From Isoetes taiwanensis (Eukaryota; Streptophyta; Lycopodiopsida; Isoetales; Isoetaceae), in assembly GCA_021234155.1 (NCBI GenBank), contig JAJEKV010000002.1:43327203-43391202 (forward strand): a stretch of 64,000 nucleotides of DNA, given 5' to 3'. A model generated the notes under the pieces. It had not been told where the DNA came from and made no database searches. It was given only the letters and a program-made list of their open reading frames with translations. Numbering within the stretch: position 1 is the first letter of the stretch; each line of letters starts with the position of its first letter. Shown in pieces: positions 49,439-59,400 of the stretch. Made by a program: the position numbers and the translations under genes.

Positions 49439-50237
49439 TATGCCACAGTCCTAAAGCGACAGCGTGCGTTAGAAGAAGGCATCACGGAGTTCTGCAACGT
49501 TGCATCTAATGAATACCATGATTTTGATTATTACAAGGAAAAGGCTGCCCTTGATGAGGAAGACATGAAGGAATTGAACCGTCTATGTCAACCCTACATC
49601 AACACCAAGTCAAGCGTAGCACGTCAAAACCCTTCCTTTCCCCGAGCGTGCTATGGCACCACGAAAAAGGAAGCTTGGATTAAGGGTGGTCCCATTTAAA
49701 GGCGTGCACGATAGCTCCCCCCATTTCGGGTTACTTTGGGACACAAGGGATTTGGTGGTGCAGGCCTTTGGACCCGTGGCACTATTTGCCATCAATATGA
49801 TCGAAGACCCCACCCTTTTTATGACAAAGCCGACATAGGCGATTGGTACAAGGCGTGTTCTGGACATGACCGACTGGATACTTTCGGTTTCCTTGTCTTT
49901 TGCATGCTTAGGGCAATCAAACAGCCGCATTGTCTCCCAATAGGCGGTGATATTAACTTCACCAACAAGATCATGCACTCCATATACGAACTTGATCATG
50001 AGTGCAGACTTGGCTTGCCGAAGGCATCAAGCTTTGCCAACATAGTTTTGGTTTTGATTTCAAGATCGGCGGTCGACCTGGATAAGTGGTGGTCTAGCGA
50101 GCATCATTATCTCGACAAGTTCATGATCTCTCAAGAGCAGATGGAACCCTGGAAGGGGGGCAGGTTTATGGAGGATGTTCCATCGATGGACAAGGTCAGC
50201 AAAGATGGTGCGACCGGTCCTATACATAGAATTCCTA
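49439..50237 (+). pseudogene. E1 + strand gene, piece between E2 and E3
   Basis: In frame with the piece ending at 40223 it reads 'YATVLKRQRALEEGITEFC', then 'EYHDFDYYKEKAALDEEDMK', until a stop at 49698. A shifted frame (49736-50237) continues with 'GDWYKACSGHDRLDTFGFLV', 'GGDINFTNKIMHSIYELDHE' and 'KWWSSEHHYLDKFMISQEQM'. Long stop-free reading with balanced composition argues for a real former exon. No family recognised. It is cut at 50237 by E3 and continues at 52570. Confidence 0.55.
50232..50237. repeat. E3 target-site duplication, left copy (TTCCTA)
   Basis: TTCCTA recurs at 52564-52569. Because neighbouring bases also agree, a 4-bp TCCT duplication with a one-base-longer inverted repeat at each end is equally possible. 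Both give the same empty site. Confidence 0.8.
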
Positions 50238-50851
50238 ACAAAGTTTAAAATGAAACGCACTTATTTGCTGCAAACGCACTTCAAAAGGAATCTTTGAAAG
50301 ATTCCCTAAAATTCCCTTAAAAAATGCCCTTTTCTTGGTATATTTGTGACAAGTGTGACAATTTGAATATTTTAGGCACCATTTTTGGATGGGAATTTGA
50401 ACTCAGCTTCCATTCAAAATTGTTTGGTACCATTTTTTGGCCCCCTAGTTTGGTTTGAGAAATAGTAATATTTTTAAGGACAAAACAAAATAGACATTGA
50501 AAAAAAAAACAAAGAAGCTAAAGAGTGCCCAAAAACGTATTTAGTTCAAAGTTTATAAATTCACTACAAAATTATGAACAAAATTGCAAAAAATGCAACA
50601 CATTTTGATATTGCCTCAATGAAGCAAATATTGTCACCTTAAAGTATGCCTCACACGCGAGGTGAAGTCGAAGATGCTTGCGCTTTGCTTTATACACTTG
50701 CTCTTATTTGCTCCTCCCAACTTGCTATAGACTTCAGATATCTGCTTGATGGCGGCATTATGTATCAATCCGGACTTTTTAAACTTTGTAATTTATTTGT
50801 TCTCTGTAGTCTTTAGTTTCTTCCAAATAAATTTCAAGATGGTATAAATTT

Positions 50852-51073
50852 ATACCTTAATAGATAGTAATATGTGGACATAGTATGCTAGAGAGTTCGC
50901 GGTATAAATTTATACATAAAGAAGACTTGATGGTATAGATTTATACAACAAAAAGAACTCGAAGCGGTATAAATTTATCAAACAAAAAGGACTCGAGCGG
51001 TATAAATTTATACCCAAGAGGACTTTTGGTATAAATTTATACCGCAAGAGTTTTCTCGGTCTAAATTTATACC
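50852..51073. repeat. Cluster of GGTATAAATTTATACC palindromes in E3
   Basis: Copies or near-copies occur at about 50854, 50901, 50931, 50966, 50999, 51029 and 51058, spaced mostly 30-47 bases. Weaker ones lie near 51247, 51278, 51410 and 52045. The consensus is a perfect 16-base palindrome. Confidence 0.85.
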
Positions 51074-51075
51074 AA

Positions 51076-51076
<1 letters not shown>

Positions 51077-51171
<95 letters not shown>

Positions 51172-51360
51172 TATATAAATATATAATATATATATATAAT
51201 ATATATATTTACATATATATATCCAAAAAAAAGAGAATCTCTTTGGGTATAAATCTATCTGTGAGACTTCCTCATGATATAAATTTATCTGGTTTTTTTT
51301 TTTTTTATATATACAAATATGTGAGCGATATATATATTGAATATATATATATATTAACAT
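51077..51360. repeat. TA dinucleotide microsatellite in E3
   Basis: About 88 bases of (TA)n at 51078-51165, followed by interrupted TA/ATA stretches. It lies in the middle of the palindrome cluster and may have grown from it. The open frame read through it is an artefact. Confidence 0.95.
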
Positions 51361-52569
51361 GTATAAGATGTATATAGATATATATATACATAAAATATGT
51401 AGTCCAGAGTATAAGTTTATATCGCGGCAAAATCTTGTGGGGTCTTTCTTGCTCCCAAAGGTTTTTGCAACTTAATCTTGTTGAAATAACACACTCAAGG
51501 GATAATTTTATGCGTTTTCTTAGTTTTTAGTTCAAAAGTTCTAAAATAGTTCTAAATTCTCGACCTTGTAATGCAATGTTAGAGCATAAATTAGTCGAAT
51601 CCCGTTGTTATTTTTATTTTTTTTCTCTACACACATGCTAACTTCACTTTAGGAAGCTCAAAAACTGTTTCTAAAGGCAAAGGACCCCAAAATGTTATGG
51701 AGACACATGTGTTCAACGAGAAGGAAACTATGTAGTTTGTCCATAGGGGTGCGAGGAGTAGCAACCCCTCAAAGTTTACCTATTTCTTTGCAAAAAGCGG
51801 AAAAAAAAGCAAGATAGACAAATACTTCTCTGTGGAGAAATGCAATGGATGCTTCACTTTTCTGAGATGATGGAATTGTCTTTGAAGACTCTCAACATTG
51901 ACAAGGAGCTTGACTATCTTCTCAACATCACTATATTGTGGATTGGTATTGTGCAAGCCCAAAGGCATGATGAATACATCTCAGAGAACAACAAAGAAGG
52001 CCATGTAATCACGAGAGCTTCACTACTTCAACTTTTTTTCCCTCGGTATAAATTTATCTGACATCGTCGGTTGGAACTTCAACTAAGCGCATGATTTCGT
52101 GGATGTATTATCATTTGTAATACCATATGATGCAAAAACAATAATTTTTCATTCAAGCAGTTTGTTCAACTGTCTCCCAATGTCTTTTAAGGTCAATTAG
52201 GATGTTTAGCCAAAATGGTTGTGAAATAATAATTTTTTTGTCTTTTATAACAGCCAATATAAACGTTCTAAGGGATAAGATACAAAAGCGTCTAATTTTT
52301 TCATATGAGTTTGCCCCATAATAAATCTTTGGCTTTTCGTAGTGGTCCTTTTCCCCTCTAAAATGAGATATTTTTTTTTTGTTGTTCTTCTCCTTAATGT
52401 TAAGTCTTCCTAAAATGTCTGTTTTCATGAGCAGCGGTTTTATAAATCTTTAGACACAAGATAGTAAAAGAGTCCTTTTAGGGTATTTTAGAATTTTGTA
52501 AATTTTTAGAAGGAATCTTTCAAACGCACTTCTTAAATAAGTGCGTTTCATTTTAAACCTTGTTTCCTA

Positions 52570-52905
52570 TCCGGCCAAGAGTTATCAAGTACTTCATAAC
52601 CAGCTTGGTCGAGGAAGATCAAATTGTATCAAAGAGTGGTACATGAATGGCTGTTTCTCTCAGGGGGCTATGCCGTTTGGAATGAAACCTATATCCGTGG
52701 TTGGAAATAAGGACATGGTTGAAACCATTCAGTCATACACGGATCCGCTTCATGAGCATTTCAAGGGGAGGAAGACAAATGGAAGCAAGAAAAGCGGCGA
52801 GAGGACGAGGGAGACAAAGGCGGCGCGGAGACGAGGATGTCGAAGGTTTGGACGAGAATGCTGCCGAAAACATTATTGAAAACCCGGAGACAAGAGGTGA
52901 GTTTA
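52570..52905 (+). pseudogene. E1 + strand gene, piece downstream of E3
   Basis: It continues from 50237 as 'IRPRVIKYFITSLVEEDQIV' to a stop near 52650. A shifted frame then gives 'GMKPISVVGNKDMVETIQSY' and a basic Arg/Lys-rich stretch 'ARKAARGRGRQRRRGDEDVE' (52780-52840), perhaps a nuclear signal. It ends at a GTGAGT donor (about 52897), followed by an intron-like stretch with palindromes at 52922. Confidence 0.5.
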
Positions 52906-53089
52906 CTTTGCTCTATCGGTGTTTCGACTTCGCTGAAGTCGAGAAAACGTTCCTTTCAATACCTTTTTTTTCATTTTCACTTCACTGCGGTCGAGAAAAA
53001 CTCATTTCCTTTCGGCCGGATGTCATCACTTTCGTGGAATTCCTTGTCAACGACTCCGCATCATTGTCATTGGAAAGCATCGGTTCACT

Positions 53090-53890
53090 TCACGAGGAGG
53101 AGAATGCAATTCCCAAAGACAATCCACAGCGAGACACCGCTATGACCCGGAAAGGACCGGGAGAAGATAATGATCCCGCGATTTGGATCCCGATGAACCG
53201 GAAATATGGTCGAGCCAAACTCCAACTGGGATCCAGCTGGTCCCACCAAGCTTGTAATATTTGACGTCAATGGAGTATTAGCTGCAGTATACCACGACAA
53301 AGACGTCCCCGAGATTAACACCTCGCAGATCCCAATGAAAACAGAGCATAAAATAGTGTATCCGAGGGCCTAGAGCTAAGGAAATTATTGAATGGTGCCA
53401 CAGAAGGGGATTGAAGTGGGCATATGGTCTTGTATGGCAAAGAAAAATATTGTCAATGTTCTTGGTGTTCTCGGCATTTCAGTTTTGAAGTTCAAGTTCG
53501 TTTGGGGAAACGAAGGGTCGAGCATGTGAAGGACCTCGATCCAGCCATCACAAAGGGGAAGCCTATAATGGTGAAAAGCTGGATAGGGTTTATGAGCAAT
53601 TCGGGACTATGGCAAACACAACACGGCGATCATAGGCGACTCCGCCTACAAGTGCTATCATAACGCGCAAAAATACAATCATTGCTAAGCCATATCGACT
53701 GAAGAATATGAGGCGGATAGGTGGTTGTCCTTCGGACTACTGTCTGTCTTGGCGGAATCCCTCTTTGCCATTCTTGTCGCCCGATGTGCTTACGAACTAT
53801 CCGAGGCCTCACGGAACCCGATCCGAGAGAGCAAAGCCGATCATGAAAGCTATGGACGACAAATACTTTGGTGAACAAGAAGAGTGACCC
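53090..53890 (+). pseudogene. FCP1/NIF-like HAD phosphatase domain in E1
   Basis: The HAD superfamily signature reads 'LVIFDVNGVLAAVY' (about 53242-53285). It is followed by 'RPRAKEIIEWCHRRG' (53367 on), 'VGIWSCMAKKNIVNVLGVLG' (53417-53476), 'FKFVWGNEG', 'KLDRVYEQFGTMANT' (53578-53622) and 'IIGDSAYKCYHNAQKYNH' (53630-53683). This order matches NLI-interacting-factor-like/FCP1 phosphatase domains, where an Asp-x-Asp motif carries catalysis. Here the second Asp is Asn (DVNG), which I also recall from a plant-specific branch of this family. At least two frameshifts are present. A captured host domain or a cargo gene of E1 are both possible. Confidence 0.68.
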
Positions 53891-53965
53891 ACGCTTTCGG
53901 ATAGTCAAATTGTGTGAATATTGTAATCGAACGTGAACACATGTATTGACCATTTTGTAATGAAT

Positions 53966-54290
53966 ATACTTGTATATTGAGTTTTCGATGCCTTTCTCGA
54001 CTCACGAGTCGAGAAAGGCATGCTTGTCGTGTTGATGAAACCATTTGTATGTTTGATTGTGTGACTGGATGCAGCCACAATCTATTATGATAATGCTTGT
54101 ACATTGGGTTTCCTGGGCCTTTCTCGACTCGCGAGTCGAGAAAGGCATGCTGGTTGTCTCGTTGACAAAAGCATTTGTATGCTTCCGTGTGTGATTGGAT
54201 GCAACCATATTCTAATGAGAATGGTTGTACTTTGACTTTTATGGGCCTTTCTCGGCTCATGAAGTCGAGAAAGACACTACTTCCCACGCC
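53966..54290. repeat. Three tandem units of about 127 bp with the E1 palindrome
   Basis: The palindromes are at 53993-54016, 54120-54143 (perfect) and 54248-54272, each flanked by 'GGCCTTTCTCG' / 'GAGAAAGGCATGCT'-like sequence and 'CATTTGTATG', 'TGGATGCA.CCA'. They lie just after the phosphatase domain, in 3' UTR or intron position. Confidence 0.8.
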
Positions 54291-54419
54291 ATTGGATGCG
54301 TTGTATGGAATGAATGTTCTCCGTTGTAATTTGATTTCAACATTCTTTTCTTCGTTTTGACTAATGGCACCGTGAATTGTTAATCATACTCTCCTTGCTC
54401 CGGTGGTTTAGGCACGGAT

Positions 54420-54830
54420 CCGACACCGATTGCATCCTTTCGGGCATCACAGAGACCGCTCCAGGCGACACAGATCCAGCTCAAGGCGGAAGAAATACCG
54501 TTCTGGCACAGATCCCGGTCACGCTACACTCTTGCCCGGCCTTTGGGACAAGGTTGCTCGCTACACCCTGGGGATAAAGAACAGGCGAAGAACAAAGAGA
54601 AAGTCCAGGAAGCTCAAGGCATCTTGCAAGCATTGCATAACATCCACGGAGGTTGGGGAAGGAGCATATTCGATGAAAGGCTGCGGGAGGCGAGTGGAGA
54701 AGTCGGGTGGGCAGGGTCGGTAGGTAGCTCGAGGCACCTCCACGTGAGGCATTCCACACTCTTCAGGTTGCCCCCAAGGCTTACAGACGGCATGAAGAAG
54801 CGCCACAAGTTAATCCCCTAAGGTGGACCA
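54420..54830 (+). pseudogene. E1 + strand gene, last coding-like piece
   Basis: It reads 'QATQIQLKAEEIPFWHRSRS' in one frame, then a mixed-charge helix 'KEQAKNKEKVQEAQGILQAL' (54585 on) and 'RSIFDERLREASGEVG'. No known family. An AATAAAA near 54920 could be a polyadenylation signal. Confidence 0.3.
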
Positions 54831-55141
54831 CCTACCAAGATGATGTAACTGTAGTGACAGCAAGACCGCCATGGTCTCTGCGTCCGATGTAAAATACATT
54901 GTATCTGTTCAATTTATTAATAAAAATTCATTTTCAACTAGATCTTTGGTTTCAAACTTTAATGAATTTCCTTTGTTTCAGTTGCATTGTTTTTGTTCTC
55001 GACTCGCGAACCTGGGAAAACTGCAGCACAGCTCGGATTCAGAGTTTTATTCAAAAATTCGAATTAAGGATAGTTTTCGGGTCGGGGTGCTACTTTTTAT
55101 GTAAATTAACCGGGTTCCGAAAAAAATTGGGAATGGAATGA

Positions 55142-55166
55142 GTCCCACTTTAATTAAATACGACTT
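55142..55166 (-). repeat. E1 right terminal inverted repeat, followed by GTCT
   Basis: Exact reverse complement of 31319-31343; GTCT at 55167-55170 matches the left flank. Confidence 0.8.
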
Positions 55167-55170
55167 GTCT

Positions 55171-56155
55171 CAACATCTCAAGTTTTCACAAAATCTTAAT
55201 GGTTGATTAACCTTCATATTCTTGAATAATTTCGAGTTCACCAAGTCGCCACTTCAAGCTGCCGGGAACTGAACTTCTTCTGCCGACTCTGCATCAGATA
55301 TTCCCCCGAACCCATTTCCAATCGGTCCGGCACTTCTTCAGCATTCAGCTAATAGATTTAGAAACTTTCTACTTCAAATACTTAGAATCAGACATTTACT
55401 GTAGCATTTTACTGTAGCAATGAGATATACGTTACTGTAGCTAGGTTCCTTAGTTTCATTTTCATATTTTATTTCAATGGTCGTTCATCCATAGTAACTC
55501 TAAGACCATTGAAAATGAGAACTTCTTTCTCAAACTTAGAGTCTTCTTCAACTACGGACCTTGCATTGGCTCACGCTGTAAATAACTCAGAAATGTCTAT
55601 AGGGCAACAACAAGGCTGAGCATCATGAATGTATTAGTATCACAACTGCATTTCCTTCTCTGTAGATGTAGCGAACTTGATGTGTCATAATTATCAACTT
55701 GGCAAAATGGAATTGCTCACTCTGACCAACTGTCCATGCACTCATCTTCTGTCATTTATTTTAAACTGATAACGCAGATTCTGTTGAAAGGATGATGTAA
55801 ACATTGTCTGATGTAAGCAAACAGCATGTTTTCTCAAGTCCAAACCTGTTTTCTCAAATCTCCATAATTAAACAACATACCTAGCTACAGAAACTCAACC
55901 ACTTGCCTGCACCTTGCTATGTTAACCTTCTCATCTTTTGGCTGCTGTTAAGATTCTGCACCATGATAGCTATTAAGATTCTGCACCATGATAACTCCTT
56001 CATGGCCAAGGTGTGTTCATAAACACACCAAGAGGTGTTCCAACACACCAGGCCTTCTTGCAAACTCATGGCTCTGCTCCCAATTAACTCTAGAAAATGA
56101 CTTACCTGCAAAAACACACAACATATTAGATTAAAAAAGACTTCTGCTCAAATGT
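55171..56155. other. Spacer right of E1
   Basis: No gene recognised. A short tandem duplication of 'TATTAAGATTCTGCACCATGATA' type lies at about 55947-55991, and several 'ACACACCA' words follow. Confidence 0.5.
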
Positions 56156-57900
56156 TGCACAGAGTGCAACAGTAGCCGCCACCATGGAATGTCTAGAAGA
56201 GCATGGGTGGATGGATATGGCCAAAATAGATGTCTGACTGCATCCCATGCTGCCAATAGTCCTCGAAGGAAAGGAGATGCATTTGGAAAAGGCTCAAAAG
56301 GGTGAAATAGATCCTAAGGAAGAACTGGTTTGACTGCTTTCTTGCCTAGAGGAGTACGATGGCCGAGAGATTGTTTGAGAAGGCGAAGACTAGGAGAGTC
56401 ATCTTCACCATTCAGGAGCCTCCAAATGAATTTTGAGATGAGGACTTTACTCTGCAATAAGAAGCCCAGTATATCCACGCCACCTGCCCACTTAGAGGGG
56501 ATGCATTTAGACCAGGCAACCTTAACCACGGCACCCTCCTCTGTGCCAACCCATATAAAATTTCAAATTATTGCAATGAGCTTCTGTATTTTAACTGTGG
56601 GACTAGCAACAAGGAAGCCATATATATATATGGATACTGCTGAGCATTGATTTAGCAACTGTAATGCGACCAACGAGGGATAGCTTTGCAGTTGACCACC
56701 AGAATAGGTGTTTCTCCAAACCCTTTATAATTTTTGCCTATGCTGCTCCTGCACCAATATGAATGCCAACAGGAATTGCAAGTAGCTTTGTGGCCTATCC
56801 ATGAGCAAAAAGCTTTCATGGATAATTATGAAGTCATGCCGGAATTGGAGTGTCCAATGTCCATAAGGCCATATACCTTTGCCAATCCACCAACACACTA
56901 ATAGCTTCAAGGTTCTCGGAGTTGGAGACAAGAAAGAGGAACGTGTCATGAGTATATTGATTGCGAACTTCCTGTGTGTACCATCCTCCATAGCGAGGCT
57001 CTGAAGGATCGTCCCCTGATGTAACATCAAATAACTGCGATCGCATCTTCGCGACAATTGTGAAAAGGAGTGGCACTAAAGGGCATCCATGACGAATACC
57101 TCGACTAAGTGTAAAGACCGTTGTCGGGTCACCATGAAAGAGAACAGCAGCTCGGATAGAGACATAGGCAACTTCATGACGTCGGATGTAAATTGTTGTC
57201 TGAATTCCAATCTGAGCATACGCAAGCGCATGCACTCCCAGTTGACATTGTCATATACTTTCGCAAAATCTAGCTTAAGATACACAACGGGATAATTTCG
57301 CCGATGTGCTTAATAGATCCCCTCATATGCAACAACCACATTATTAAGAATGCATCTTCTCAGAAGAAATCCTGACTGAGTTGTAGAAATGGACTCAGCC
57401 AAAATACCCTTCACTCTCCCCTGCAAATGCCTTGGCAAATATTTTATATATAGATGATTATAAAGTAATGGGTCGCCAATCTGCAATAGTTTGGGGATCT
57501 TTGCTATTGGAGATCGGCGAGATGGCACCTGTATTCAAAATTTTGTCCAGGGGAGTAGACCGACGAAAGTAAGCGTCAAATACATCTGGCTCCAACCATT
57601 CCTAAAATTCGTCAAAGAACGCAATTGATATACCATCCAGCCCTGGGCACTTGCTCTTTTTAAGTTCAAATACTGTCGAACTCAGTGCAGTAATAGTTAT
57701 TGCAGCCTTTGCCGATAGACGTGTTCTTCAGAAATGATGGAAGATATCCTAGATAGGACTGCATCTCGCATTTTTTACTGAAAGGACGGATGCTTCTCAG
57801 CAAGAAATGCTTGAAAGTAGTCATGCAGATGCTGCTTGAGCTCTGTTGGCTGCAAGAGTACTAAGTCATCTGACAGATGCAAGGATGATATGGCTGACGT
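56156..57900 (-). mobile_element. L1-type LINE ORF2 fragment with reverse transcriptase, degenerate
   Basis: Reading right to left: 'PLDKILNTGAISPISNSKD' (57.55 kb), 'GFLLRRCILNNVVVAYEGIY' (57.36 kb), 'YLKLDFAKVYDNVNWE' (57.28 kb, catalytic Asp region), 'SRGIRHGCPLVPLLFTI' (57.1 kb), 'THDTFLFLVSNSEN' in place of the YADD box (56.95 kb), and thumb-like 'KVAWSKCIPSKWAGGVDILG' (56.5 kb). These are the ordered blocks of plant L1 reverse transcriptases. Frameshifts separate them. Neither the endonuclease nor the zinc-binding end is visible here. Confidence 0.78.
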
Positions 57901-58174
57901 CACGCGGCGCCGCTTAGCTACGCGAAAGAAAAAGCCCCTACAATGGTCTCCATATAGACTTTCATTCCAATCCTATTAGAAATGGTCTCAGTTCCTTTAG
58001 AGGTCTTTCATCTCATTTCTGTTAGAGATGGCCTCAATCAAGCCAGTTAGAGGACTGATATCTTTATAATCGTGAATAAAGAATTTAAAGTATCAATTTC
58101 TTAATAAAGCAAGTGCAACTTTAATATTAAAGAATCCCAAATACAAAAAAATGAATGTCTCCTAACTTTGCTTA

Positions 58175-58582
58175 TTATTCTTGCAAAGTTCGTTCATATT
58201 CCTCCACAAGTGAGCTGTATTCTTTAAGTTGGAACTTAGAATACCATACTGCATCAGAGGGTTGATGAAATTTGAATTTCACAAGATAAATTTGATAGGA
58301 GAAACTTCTAGTCTTCTTATCTTGGCGCATGAGTATTTTCTCTGGTTCAAGCATTTCTTCATCACCCTTGATGTTGGGAGGCTCTGAATGTTCCATTTTC
58401 TGCAAAATCTCAGGAGAAATTTCACTTCCCTTATAGGGTTTTAGTATTCCCACATTAAAAACTGGATGCAAGTTAGTCCATTTTCCATATAAATGTAAAC
58501 GATAAGCATTTTCACCAATTTTGTCATCAACTTGAAATGGACCATAATACCTAGGTGCCAGTTTTACATACCGATTACCCAT
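58175..58582 (-). pseudogene. Gypsy integrase C-terminus with chromodomain-like end
   Basis: 'KLAPRYYGPFQVDDKIGENA' and 'VFNVGILKPYKG' are the usual C-terminal integrase blocks. 'EKILMRQDKKTRSFSYQIYL' and 'DAVWYSKFQLKEYSSL' match a chromodomain, which would guide insertion into marked chromatin. The open frame ends with a stop at 58175. Confidence 0.8.
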
Positions 58583-58810
58583 TTTCCGTAAGCGCTTATT
58601 AGGAAGATGAATCCAAACCCATTGATCTTTTTTGTAAACGACTTTACTTTGTTTCTTTGCAAGTCTAGAAATTATTAACTCTTGGCTCTGTTGGATTCGT
58701 GATTGTATCTCCTATAAGATATCTGCAAAGTCTGCATTTGCTTCGTCTGAAGCGGGTACTTCTCCTCCAAGCTTCGCAATCGGGGATTCCAGGGAGTATC
58801 TATATACTAC

Positions 58811-59400
58811 CTACAAAGGAGTTCTCTGGGTAATAGAATGGACGGTGTTATTGTAGGCAAATTCCAAGAGATAAAGGTACTCTTTCCATCGACTTTGTCT
58901 TTTGGCGACATAAGCTCTCATCATATCTTTAATAACACGATTCACAACTTCAATTTGGCCATCCGTTTGGGGATGATAGGCTGTGGAAAACTTTAAAGTT
59001 GTCCCTAGATTTTTCATGAGTCCGAACCAAAACCTGCTGCAGAATAAGGGATCTCTTCCGTTATGATTGCATCTGGCATTCCATGGATCCTAAATGTCTC
59101 CTTTAAAAAAATCTTGCTTGCTTGCGGTGCCAGTCATGTTGGACTTATTTGGAATAAAATGAACCTGTTTAGACAACCTGTCTACCATTGTCCAAATCTG
59201 GTTATTCTTGTGAATGGTCTTTGGTAACCCCTGAATAAAATCCATGGTAATATGCTTCCATAGTTTTTCTAGAATGGGAAAAGGTCGTACCAGTCTGGCA
59301 GGCTTACCGGTAGAAGCTTTCATTTGTTGATAGATAAGGCATGCTTCTACATACTTTTTAACATCTCTTTCAAGTTTTGGCAAAAACAATGTTTAACGTT
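58811..59400 (-). pseudogene. Gypsy integrase core
   Basis: 'CLIYQQMKAS' is a damaged zinc-binding region. 'ITMDFIQGLPKT' holds the first Asp; 'FSTAYHPQTDGQIEVVNRVI' holds the region with the last catalytic Glu. The second Asp region falls in a stop-containing gap (59020-59090). Confidence 0.8.

Larger units (their letters stand above)
50238..52563. mobile_element. E3: non-autonomous DNA transposon, AT-rich
   Basis: The ends are a 29-base inverted repeat with one mismatch (left ACAAAGTTTAAAATGAAACG onward; right 52535-52563). Removing it with one TTCCTA copy joins '..ATAGAATTCCTA' to 'TCCGGCCAAGAG', and the frame of the E1 gene runs on to a stop near 52650. No transposase is present. The interior holds a family of GGTATAAATTTATACC palindromes and a TA microsatellite. 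The 'AAACGCACTT' word of the ends is repeated just inside each end. Confidence 0.87.
31319..55166. mobile_element. E1: large DNA transposon hosting two younger transposons
   Basis: The two ends carry a perfect 25-base inverted repeat starting AAGTCGTATTTAATTAAAG (31319-31343 and, inverted, 55142-55166), with GTCT on both outer sides. Without nested E2 and E3 the element would be about 12.3 kb. It holds a decayed transposase on the - strand near the left end and a long spliced-looking gene region on the + strand that ends in a phosphatase-like domain. A distinctive palindrome family is confined to E1 sequence on both sides of E2 and E3 and is absent from E2, E3 and everything outside. That independently supports treating the two flanks as one unit. 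Confidence 0.72.

Noticed and set aside
51067-51360. Open frame on the - strand through the TA microsatellite
   Set aside because: It is only a translation of a dinucleotide repeat (alternating Ile and Tyr).
35829-54272. CRISPR-like array, suggested by many copies of a palindromic repeat
   Set aside because: Spacing is irregular, copies vary, the surroundings are a plant DNA transposon, and there are no cas genes.
29440-57900. E1 inserted into one LINE, with its zinc-binding end at 29.4-30.9 kb and its reverse transcriptase at 56.2-57.9 kb
   Set aside because: Both fragments have the same strand and a fitting order, but unrelated spacer lies between each fragment and the E1 ends, and no LINE frame joins across. 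They may be independent copies.
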